From: JACKCP01 sp034007295 | GTDB taxonomy: Bacteria; Desulfobacterota; Desulfobacteria; Desulfobacterales; JACKCP01 | NCBI GenBank assembly: GCA_034007295.1 | Contig: JAVERC010000030.1 | Location: forward strand, 1 to 42,158 | Direction of reading: 5' to 3' | DNA: 42,158 nt | Shown: piece after piece, positions 32,506 through 40,554 of the stretch | How positions within the stretch are numbered: the first letter of the stretch is position 1 | Layout: every line of letters starts with the position of its first letter | Program-made: the position numbers and the translations under genes | Notes under the pieces: generated by a model | Database searches by the model: none | What the model was told of the DNA's origin: nothing | Seen by the model: the letters and a program-made list of their open reading frames with translations, nothing else

Positions 32506-34261
32506 TTTTTTAAGACTTACAGATGTTTCTCTTTCACGGTGCATTAACCCGTATTTGGGAAAACCTTTTAAAACAGATGATATATTGGGAGTTATTTCAT
32601 TTTTTGATGAGGCAGGATTTGATTCAATTGAAATTGGAGGCCCCAAAACTTTTTATCCTGTTATTGAATATCTGGGTGAAAATCCCTTTGAACGAATTGA
32701 AAGAATAAAAAAGCATCTTAAAAAAACTCCTTCAATGATGAAAATGTCAGGAATTCATCTTACCGGAAAAAACAGATGCTCAGATTATATAATTGAAGAG
32801 TTCATAAAAAAATCGTGTGACAGCGGTATAGATATATTCAAGCTTTATGACCCTTTAAATCTTTTTTCAAATATGGACTGTGCAATCAATCAGATTAAAA
32901 AATCAGGTGCTGAACTAAGAGGGTGTCTTTTAATTCACCATGAATTTCTGGAAAAGGATATAAAGGAATTTTTGAATAAAGCACTCGATTTTCAAAAAAA
33001 CGGTGCTTCAAGTCTTTTAATTGAAGATCCAGAAGGGTTTGTTCATCCTGACAGGGTTTTTGAAATTGTTAAAAGGGTTAAAAAAAAGGTTAAAATTCCT
33101 GTTCATTTCTCAGCAAAAAATAATGGAGGTACAGCTGCCATTTCCTGTCTCAATGCCTTTGAAGCAGGAGCCTCTTCGGTTGAAACATCACTTTCTTCTT
33201 TTTCGCTGCCAATGGATTATCCTTTCCCTGAGTTTTTTTTGTCATTATTGGAAAGAACAGGGAAAAAACCCCATGTAAAAACTGAAATTCTTATTGATAT
33301 AAAAAGGACAATGGATAAATTTATCCATGAAAAACACAGATATTCAGGAGATTTACTGCCATGTTTTTCTGATCCCGAGCTTAATTTTTATAAAATCACA
33401 AAGTCAGTGAAAAATAATCTGGAAAATGAATTAAAGGAACTTGGATTTGAAGATAAAAGAAAAGATGCCTTAAACTTGGTAAACCAAATTAAAAAAGATC
33501 TTGGTTCATTCCCTTTTGTTTTCCCTTTTGATTTAATGGCTGTGACCCAGGCAGTAAACAATCTTGTTTTTGACAATGAATTTGAGTCGTATAAAATTGT
33601 ATCAGATCAGGTAAAGGCCCATTGCCTTGATTTAAACGGCAGGCTTTCAGAAACTGCTGTAAGAAATCTTCCAAAGCCCTTAAAAAAAATCCGCAGTATT
33701 AAAAAATTTGATTGTATTTTTTCAGAGGAAAAGAAAATGCCAGGCAATGGAATAAACTTAAGCTCTCAAAAACTTGTTGAGTTTATTTTTCCAGATATTA
33801 AAAATAAAAAATTTGATCAGGATAAATATCCTGAAAAAACATCAAACTTAAAAAAATTCAATGTGTTCATAAATAAAAATTTTTATGAAGTTGAAGTAGA
33901 TCTTGATGACGATTTTTCAAATCCTCTTATCCAGAAAAAAGAAGCTGAAGTTTCAAATATACAAACTGAATCATTTGATGAGACGGAAAAAGAAATAAAA
34001 AAAACAGAGCCTGAAAAAAACGATAAAACTCTTGAAAGTCAAGAACTTTACAATGTGCTGGCACCAATGCCGGGGACTGTATTCAGTCTTTTTAAGCATG
34101 AAAATGAAGATGTTAAACCCGGAGAAACTCTTATTGTAATGGAGGCAATGAAAATGGAAAATCCCATTTTAAGTCAGAAAAATGGGGTTGTTAAAAAAAT
34201 TTTTTTTAAAAAAGGGGATACAGTTTCAAAAAATGATCTGCTTATGACTATAGAATGTTGA
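32486..34261 (+). CDS. Biotin carrier fused to a degenerate OadA-like (HMGL/5S) barrel
   Basis: A 591-residue protein. Start is GTG 32486, preceded six bases upstream by GGAG; GTG 32474 is the alternative. Residues 1-440 follow the OadA/transcarboxylase-5S layout, but the catalytic positions are lost. The N-terminal TDTVLRDAHQ region is TDVSLSRCIN, removing the metal Asp. The carbamylated Lys of IKDMAG is Glu180 in IEDPEG, and HxH of LHLHCH becomes VHFSAK (Ser209, Lys211). The barrel is therefore probably inactive as an oxaloacetate/pyruvate carboxyltransferase. After a Lys/Glu-rich linker, residues about 520-591 form a normal biotinyl domain with MEAMKMENP as the biotin-Lys motif. It likely serves as carrier and scaffold between the MmdA-like enzyme and the OadB-like pump. 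Confidence 0.82.
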   Translation: MDFIKNNFLRLTDVSLSRCINPYLGKPFKTDDILGVISFFDEAGFDSIEIGGPKTFYPVIEYLGENPFERIERIKKHLKKTPSMMKMSGIHLTGKNRCSDYIIEEFIKKSCDSGIDIFKLYDPLNLFSNMDCAINQIKKSGAELRGCLLIHHEFLEKDIKEFLNKALDFQKNGASSLLIEDPEGFVHPDRVFEIVKRVKKKVKIPVHFSAKNNGGTAAISCLNAFEAGASSVETSLSSFSLPMDYPFPEFFLSLLERTGKKPHVKTEILIDIKRTMDKFIHEKHRYSGDLLPCFSDPELNFYKITKSVKNNLENELKELGFEDKRKDALNLVNQIKKDLGSFPFVFPFDLMAVTQAVNNLVFDNEFESYKIVSDQVKAHCLDLNGRLSETAVRNLPKPLKKIRSIKKFDCIFSEEKKMPGNGINLSSQKLVEFIFPDIKNKKFDQDKYPEKTSNLKKFNVFINKNFYEVEVDLDDDFSNPLIQKKEAEVSNIQTESFDETEKEIKKTEPEKNDKTLESQELYNVLAPMPGTVFSLFKHENEDVKPGETLIVMEAMKMENPILSQKNGVVKKIFFKKGDTVSKNDLLMTIEC

Positions 34262-34655
34262 AAAAAAGTTTAATAAATTAAGGTAGTTTTATTGTTTATT
34301 AACAAATTTATTTATTGGTTTTGAACATATTGTCAATTATGAGCAGGTTTTTGGTTTCTTAAAAAATTAGTTACTATTCAGCTTCAAATTGAAAAAAAGC
34401 CAGTTTGCTGAAAGAACGGCTGTAAAAATTAAAGGTCTAAACTTTTAAAATTCAGACCTTTAATTTTTTATAACATACAAAATTCAGTCAGATTCTTTTT
34501 CTATTCTTCGCCTTGATAATTAAAAAGAAGTGGTTTAAATATTAAAAATAAATATTTGATCGCTGAACAAAAAAAGTTTAGTTTTCGGCCATACATTGTT
34601 TAATGCTTCTTTAAATTCCTTATCTTAATATCCTTTAAAATCAAGGTGAATAATC
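34262..34655. other. Intergenic region with terminator and two repeat fragments
   Basis: This 394-base gap separates the decarboxylase operon from the alpha-2-macroglobulin gene. It contains one end of the leader-type inverted repeat (GTTACTATTCAGCTT, 34370-34384), a GAACGGCTG fragment (34414-34422), the terminator at 34424-34469, and a half copy of the TTTTCGGCC palindrome (34563-34591). No convincing promoter is seen, though one for the next gene must lie after the terminator. Confidence 0.55.
34424..34469. terminator. Strong bidirectional terminator after the decarboxylase operon
   Basis: AAAAATTAAAGGTCT (34424-34438) pairs perfectly over 15 bases with AGACCTTTAATTTTT (34454-34468). There is a 15-base loop, and T-runs at the 3' side on both strands. 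It marks the end of the megasynthase-decarboxylase transcript. Confidence 0.85.
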
Positions 34656-37600
34656 ATGAAAAAAATATCTGGTTTAATTTTTGGTTTCATAGCCTGCATT
34701 ATCGGGAAACCAGGATGGACACCTCCTCCCTGGTTTTATTTTCTGAAAAATCTTAAAGCTCAAAAGCCCGGCCTTTTTAAGACTGCTGTTTTTATTTTGT
34801 CTATTGTAATTGTTCTAAGTCTTGCCGGATGTGTTTATTTTTCCAAGAAAAAAGCAGATTACCTTTCACCTCAGGTTGTTCCTCCTGACATAAATATGAT
34901 TGAAAAGCCCGACAAAATTCAAATAGGATTTTTAAAGGAATCTGAATCAGATTACAATTCTGTTGCAGACATAAATCTTTCAGGGAAAAAAATTGACTCA
35001 GGAATAACAATAACTCCATCAATAAAAGGTTTTTTTGAATTTAAAGATGACAAACTTATTGTATTTAATCCAGAAGAAAACTGGAAGGCAGATACGCAAT
35101 ATAAAATAAGTTTTGATAAAAAGATTTTTTTAAAAAATGTTTTGATAAAAGATTATTTCGTTAAATTTGAAACCCCAGATTTTAAAGGCAATGTATCCTC
35201 ATCAAGATTTTATACAGATCCAAGAGATAAAAAAATTCACAAAGGTATTTTTGCAGTTTCATTTAATTATCCGGTATTTAAAGATTCTGATTTAAAGAAA
35301 AATATAAAACTTGAAATCAACAACAATCCATTTGATTATGAACTAGAATTTGATGAAAAAGCAAAAACCCTTTTTATTCATTCAGCTCCCCTGAAAATTA
35401 AGGAACAGACCCAATACCTTGATCTTTCTATTGATAAGGGAATAAAAACTTCCCATGGAGAAGCTGCAACCAGAGATAGTCTTAAATCAAGGATTGCAGT
35501 TCCTTCAATGGAAAACTTTTTTAAGGTTGAAAATATAAACCCGCAGATTGTAAAAAATCAAGATAATGAGCCTGTACAGACAATTGTTTTAATGTTTACA
35601 GGCGAAGTTTTGCAAAAAGAGCTTGAAGATAAAGTACAGCTATGGCTTCTTCCCAAAAAAACAAACAATAAAAGATGGAACTCTCCATCAGAAATATCAG
35701 ATTCAGTTCTTGAAACAGCTCAAAAAGTCAATTTCAGTTTTGCTCCAAATGAAAGGGAGTCTTCAATTTCATATGGAATAAAGTTTGATCTGCCTGAAAA
35801 CAGGGATATTTATCTTTCAATTGAAAAGGGTCTTAAATCAGATTCAGGATATTATCTGGTAAACGGATTTAATGAGGTATTAAAAACGCCAGCATATCCT
35901 AAAGAGCTTGAAATTATTGGTGAGGGCGGTGTTTTGTCCCTTTCCGGAGACAAGACAGTTTCCTTTAAAACAAGGGGAATAAAGGGACTTAAGGTTGAGG
36001 TTTCAAGGCTTCTTGAAAATCAGGTTCAGCATCTTGTAACCCAGGCAGGCGGAAATATTTCAAAGGTTAATTTTTCAAATTATTATTTTAATGAAGAAAA
36101 TATTTCTGAAAAATTTGAAAAAATAATTCCCTTAAATCCAAAACATCCCAAATCTGCAGCATATGCAAGTCTTAATCTGTCAGAATTTTTAAACCAGAAC
36201 GGTAAAAAACCGGGATTTTTCTTTATTGAAGCCAAAAGCTATGACCCCTCCAGAAAAAGATATGATTATTACAATATAAAAGACAGAAGATGTATTCTTT
36301 TAACAGACCTTCTTATTATGATTAAAAAGAATTTTGATGATTCAAGGGATATTTTTGTTCACTCTCTTTCAAAGGAATCCCCTGTAGACGGAGCTTTTAT
36401 TTCAATTCTTGGAAAAAACGGAGTTTCAGTTCTTGATTCATATACTGATAAAGACGGACATGTTTTTATAAAATCTCTAAATGATTTTAAAAATGAAAAA
36501 TTTCCAGTTGTTATAACAGCAAAGTCAGGAAACGATATATCTTTTATTGATTTGGAAAATTATGAGAGAAAACTGAACCTGTCATCTTTTGATACCGGAG
36601 GGGAAAGAAGCAGATATGCAAATCCTGAAAGAATCAATGCCTATCTTTTTTCAGACAGGGGAATTTACAGACCCGGAGAAAAATTTAATATTGGAACAAT
36701 TGTAAGACACAAAGGCTTTGAAATACCTGAGGGAATTCCTGTTGAATACAGTATTTACGACTCAAGGGGAAATGAAAGACTTAAAAAAAGGACAAAGGTT
36801 TCAAGTTCTGGATTTTTTGATATTTCATATAAAACAGAACTTTCAGACCCTACAGGAACATGGAATATTGAACTTTATCTGGTTTCTGACAAAGGCTACA
36901 GGCAGTCAAGTCTTGGTTCGGAAACAGTTAAGATTGAAACATTTGAACCGGACAGACTCAAAATTTCTTCAAAACTTTCAAAGTCAGACAAAGGGTGGCT
37001 TGATCCAAAAGATTTAAAGGCTCAAGTAAGTCTTTCAAATCTTTTTGGAACACCAGCACAAAACAACAGAGTAACAGCTGATTTAAAACTTGTTCCCTCA
37101 AATTTTTATTTTGAAAAATATAAAGATTTCTCATTTACAGATCCTTTTTATTCAAAAGACAGGGTCTTAAAAACAATATCAAGAAGTCTTGGTTCAAAAA
37201 ATACTGATCTTGAAGGAAAAGTCCTGTTTGCTCTTGATTTTGATTCAATTGAAAAGGGAACATACAGGCTTTTATTTAATGTAAAAGGCTTTGAAAAAGG
37301 GGATGCTAAAAGTGTAAGTGCTTCAAACAAGGCTCTGGTCTGTCCAATGGATTATCTCATAGGGTACAAAACCGCTTCAAATCTTTCATACTTGAGAAAA
37401 GACTCGGAAAATAAAATAGATTTTATTGCAGTAAATAATAATCTTGAAAAAATTTCCAAAGAAAATCTTCTTTTAAAATTCAAAAAAATAAATAAGGTTT
37501 CAGCTCTTGTTCAAAAGCCTGATAAAACATACGAATATAAGATTGTTAATAAAGAAGAAACAGTAAGTGAAGAAGAGTTCTCTGTTTTGGAAACAGGCTC

Positions 37601-40307
37601 AAGCCTTAGTCTTTTTACAGGTGAAGGGGGAGATTATGTTTATGAAGTCTTTGAAAATGAAAAACTTTTATCAAGGATTGAATATTTTGTAGCAGGTGCT
37701 TCAAATGAATCCGGAAGAATTGAAAAAACTGCTGCAATGGATGTAAAGCTTTCCAAAGCAGACTATAAACCCGGTGAAATAATAGAAGCTGAAATTACAA
37801 CTCCATATAAAGGATTTGGTCTTATTACAATTGAATCAGACAAGGTTTATGCCTACAAATGGTTTAAGGCCAAAAGCTCTAAAACAACACAAACAATAAA
37901 ACTTCCGTTAAATCTTGAGGGAAATGCCTATTTCTCAGTTTCAATGGCAAGGGCTTTTGATGATCCTTCAATTTTTGAATCCCCTGTGACCTATTTTGTA
38001 AAGTCTTTTTCAATAGACCGGTCAAAAAGGGTTTTAGAGCCAAAGATTGAAGTTATGGAAAAAGTAAAGCCAGGCGATGAAATTGAAATTTTTTATTCAA
38101 CAGAAAAAAAGGCAAAAACAGCTCTTTTTGCAGCAGATGAAGGGATTTTACAGGCAGGTGATTATAATTACCCAAATCCTTTAAACCATTTCCTGAAAAA
38201 AAGAGCCCTTGAGGTTGAAACTTCACAGATTGCAGACCTTGTTATTCCGGAATTTAGAATAATTAAAAAAAGGCTTGGAATAGGCGGAGGGCAAAGGTTT
38301 GCCGAATCTGCAAAGCTTCTTGCAGCAAACTTAAATCCCTTTACAAGAACAATAAACGAGCCTGCTGTAAAATGGTTTGGAATTTTAGACTCGGATAAAG
38401 AGAAAAAATCTGTAAAATGGAAGGTTCCTGATACTTTTAACGGAAATGTTAAAATCATGGCTGTAAGTGCGGATAATTCTTCAATGGGTTTTTCAAAGGA
38501 ATCTGTTCTTGTAAGAGCTCCATTTGTTATTTCTCCAACTGTACCACTTGCTGTGACTTTTAATGACAGTTTCAGGGTTACTCTAAATGTTTCAAATCTT
38601 GTTGAAAATTCCGGGGAAAATTATCCGGTTACCGTTAAAATGGAAGCTGATGAAAAACTCAACGTTATTGGAGAAAAATCAAAAATAGTAAATATTGATG
38701 AAAACAGTGAAAAAACAGTTGAATTCATTGTTCAGGCAAAAAACAAGCCTGGAAATGCAGATTTGAAATTTTATGCAATATCTGGAAATATTACCTCAAA
38801 AACTTCATCATCTTTAAGTATAAGGCCTTTTGTTCCATATAAATCAACAATGATTTCAGGGTTTTCAGGTTCAGGAAATGAAAATATCAAACTTAAGAGA
38901 AGTCTTTTAAATGAGTTTTTAGATCAAAAAATTCTTGTTTCAAAATCTCCCCTTATTTTTGTAAAAGGGCTTTATACCTGGCTTGACCAGTTTCCCCATG
39001 AATGTACTGAACAGCTTGTAAGCAAGGCTTTTCCTGCATTGATTTTTTCAAAGGCAGGACTTGACTTAAAAGCAGGCGATAATGTTTCAAATGCAATTAA
39101 GGCTTTAAGGCAGAGGCAGACATCAGACGGGGGCTTTTCTTTATGGCCGGGAGGCGGAGCTCATGATTTTGCATCAATTTATTCAATCCATTTTTTAATT
39201 GAAGCAAAACAAAGCGGCTTTGATATTCCTGAAACAATTCTTCAAAGAAGCATATCTTATCTTGAAGACAAGGCCTCTTCAGTTTCGGATGAAATTTTTG
39301 ACAAGCGTATCAAAAGCTACAGTGTTTATCTTTTGACAAGACTTGGAAAAAGAACTTCAAATCATCTTCAGGACATGGAAGACAACTATGATAAAGATAA
39401 GATGAAAAACGATATTGTTTCTGTTTTTGCGGCAGCTTCATACAAGCTTTTAAGAAGCGATTATCAGGCTGATAAAAAAATTGAAAACTTTGATCCTGAA
39501 AAATATGAAGATCATGATGATAACTGGTTTAATTCAAACAATGTTTATCCTTTGTATATTTATATTCTGGGAAAACATTTTCCATCTCATTTTGAAAAAG
39601 CATTTAAATCAGGTCTGAATAAGCTTTTAGATCCTTTATACAGAGGTGATTTCAATACAACTTCATCGGCTCTTACAATTCTTGCTCTTTCATTCAATCT
39701 TGATGAAAATAATATTGAAAACAAAATTGAAATTGAATTTACAGATTCAGACAACATCAAAAAAACACAAATTCCTGAACCTTCTAAAATTATGGAGCTT
39801 GAATTTTCAAACAAAATAAAATCAATTAAAGTTAATTCAGAGACTTCCTTTTACTATCTTGTATCCCGGAGCGGTTATGATGATGTAAAAGAAGTTGAGC
39901 CTTTGAGCAGTAAAATTGAGGTTTTGAGACAGTATCTTGACTCTGATGGAAATAATCTTGAAAATCCAAAAAGAGGTACAGATTATGAAGCTGTGATAAA
40001 GGTACGCTCCCTTACAGGAAAAACAGAACAAAATATTGCTTTGACAGATCTTTTTCCGGGAGGTTTTTATCCTGATCTTGAAAGTGTGAGAAAAAATGCG
40101 GGATATAAAAAGGCTGAATATATTGATGTAAGAGAAGACAGGGCAGTTTTTTATCTTGATGCATCACCTGAAATTAAAACCTTTAAATACAAGGTAAGAG
40201 CAGGTTTTGAAGGGGATTTCACAATTCCTTCAATTCAGGCGGAGTCTTTGTATGACATAAATCTTAATGCTGTAACAAAACAGGGTAAAATTTCGGTTAA
40301 TCCCTAA
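34656..40307 (+). CDS. Bacterial alpha-2-macroglobulin, YfhM type
   Basis: An 1883-residue envelope protease inhibitor. Type-I bacterial macroglobulins trap attacking proteases through a thioester. The thioester motif is intact as CTEQ (1450-1453) within FPHECTEQLVSKAF, followed by the helical thioester domain (RQRQTSDGGFSLWPGG). MG-type beta domains fill residues about 80-1400, including the MG-like signature YLFSDRGIYRPGE near 665. The anchor is odd. A hydrophobic stretch (4-18) and WTPPPWFYFLK precede a second hydrophobic segment that ends at a true lipobox LAGC (Cys59), far from the N-terminus; no later start codon would fit. The gene is followed by PBP1C, the classical yfhM-pbpC pairing thought to combine protease defence with wall repair. 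The start ATG follows AAGGTGA. Confidence 0.9.
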   Translation: MKKISGLIFGFIACIIGKPGWTPPPWFYFLKNLKAQKPGLFKTAVFILSIVIVLSLAGCVYFSKKKADYLSPQVVPPDINMIEKPDKIQIGFLKESESDYNSVADINLSGKKIDSGITITPSIKGFFEFKDDKLIVFNPEENWKADTQYKISFDKKIFLKNVLIKDYFVKFETPDFKGNVSSSRFYTDPRDKKIHKGIFAVSFNYPVFKDSDLKKNIKLEINNNPFDYELEFDEKAKTLFIHSAPLKIKEQTQYLDLSIDKGIKTSHGEAATRDSLKSRIAVPSMENFFKVENINPQIVKNQDNEPVQTIVLMFTGEVLQKELEDKVQLWLLPKKTNNKRWNSPSEISDSVLETAQKVNFSFAPNERESSISYGIKFDLPENRDIYLSIEKGLKSDSGYYLVNGFNEVLKTPAYPKELEIIGEGGVLSLSGDKTVSFKTRGIKGLKVEVSRLLENQVQHLVTQAGGNISKVNFSNYYFNEENISEKFEKIIPLNPKHPKSAAYASLNLSEFLNQNGKKPGFFFIEAKSYDPSRKRYDYYNIKDRRCILLTDLLIMIKKNFDDSRDIFVHSLSKESPVDGAFISILGKNGVSVLDSYTDKDGHVFIKSLNDFKNEKFPVVITAKSGNDISFIDLENYERKLNLSSFDTGGERSRYANPERINAYLFSDRGIYRPGEKFNIGTIVRHKGFEIPEGIPVEYSIYDSRGNERLKKRTKVSSSGFFDISYKTELSDPTGTWNIELYLVSDKGYRQSSLGSETVKIETFEPDRLKISSKLSKSDKGWLDPKDLKAQVSLSNLFGTPAQNNRVTADLKLVPSNFYFEKYKDFSFTDPFYSKDRVLKTISRSLGSKNTDLEGKVLFALDFDSIEKGTYRLLFNVKGFEKGDAKSVSASNKALVCPMDYLIGYKTASNLSYLRKDSENKIDFIAVNNNLEKISKENLLLKFKKINKVSALVQKPDKTYEYKIVNKEETVSEEEFSVLETGSSLSLFTGEGGDYVYEVFENEKLLSRIEYFVAGASNESGRIEKTAAMDVKLSKADYKPGEIIEAEITTPYKGFGLITIESDKVYAYKWFKAKSSKTTQTIKLPLNLEGNAYFSVSMARAFDDPSIFESPVTYFVKSFSIDRSKRVLEPKIEVMEKVKPGDEIEIFYSTEKKAKTALFAADEGILQAGDYNYPNPLNHFLKKRALEVETSQIADLVIPEFRIIKKRLGIGGGQRFAESAKLLAANLNPFTRTINEPAVKWFGILDSDKEKKSVKWKVPDTFNGNVKIMAVSADNSSMGFSKESVLVRAPFVISPTVPLAVTFNDSFRVTLNVSNLVENSGENYPVTVKMEADEKLNVIGEKSKIVNIDENSEKTVEFIVQAKNKPGNADLKFYAISGNITSKTSSSLSIRPFVPYKSTMISGFSGSGNENIKLKRSLLNEFLDQKILVSKSPLIFVKGLYTWLDQFPHECTEQLVSKAFPALIFSKAGLDLKAGDNVSNAIKALRQRQTSDGGFSLWPGGGAHDFASIYSIHFLIEAKQSGFDIPETILQRSISYLEDKASSVSDEIFDKRIKSYSVYLLTRLGKRTSNHLQDMEDNYDKDKMKNDIVSVFAAASYKLLRSDYQADKKIENFDPEKYEDHDDNWFNSNNVYPLYIYILGKHFPSHFEKAFKSGLNKLLDPLYRGDFNTTSSALTILALSFNLDENNIENKIEIEFTDSDNIKKTQIPEPSKIMELEFSNKIKSIKVNSETSFYYLVSRSGYDDVKEVEPLSSKIEVLRQYLDSDGNNLENPKRGTDYEAVIKVRSLTGKTEQNIALTDLFPGGFYPDLESVRKNAGYKKAEYIDVREDRAVFYLDASPEIKTFKYKVRAGFEGDFTIPSIQAESLYDINLNAVTKQGKISVNP

Positions 40308-40318
40308 ATTTATTTCAG

Positions 40319-40542
40319 CCTGAATTGAGCGATTTTCAAGTTTGCCGCATATACAAGGCAAATTGTATCAGGCTATACTTATGCTATGCGTGATACAATT
40401 TAACGCAGTAGATGTGGCAAAATTGGAAAGCCCGCAGGGTTTCATATTTTTAAATTTAACAGGCTTAAAGCATTAAAAATTTAATAATTTAAAAATATTA
40501 AACGCTCAACTTAGGTTAAAAATATGAAACGCTCAGCTTAGG
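40319..40542 (+). mobile_element. MITE-like element, copy B
   Basis: It begins CCTGAATTGAGCG (40319-40331) and ends CGCTCAGCTTAGG (40530-40542), inverted ends of the same family as copy A. The flanking 5-bp direct repeat is TTCAG (40314-40318 and 40543-40547). An internal second end, CGCTCAACTTAGG (40503-40515), gives a core of 197 bp, the same length as copy A; the extra 27 bases are a duplicated right end. The interior matches copy A in reverse orientation. It lies between the macroglobulin and pbpC genes and reaches to 12 bases before the pbpC start. Confidence 0.8.
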
Positions 40543-40554
40543 TTCAGGTTTATT

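Noticed and set aside
32486..33800. Functional oxaloacetate decarboxylase alpha chain or transcarboxylase 5S subunit
   Set aside because: The metal ligands and the carbamylated Lys are all replaced in the barrel, so activity is unlikely despite the similar layout.
34580..34600. Sigma-54 promoter for the macroglobulin gene (CGGCCATACATTG)
   Set aside because: The -24 box is poor and the spacing to TTG is one base short.
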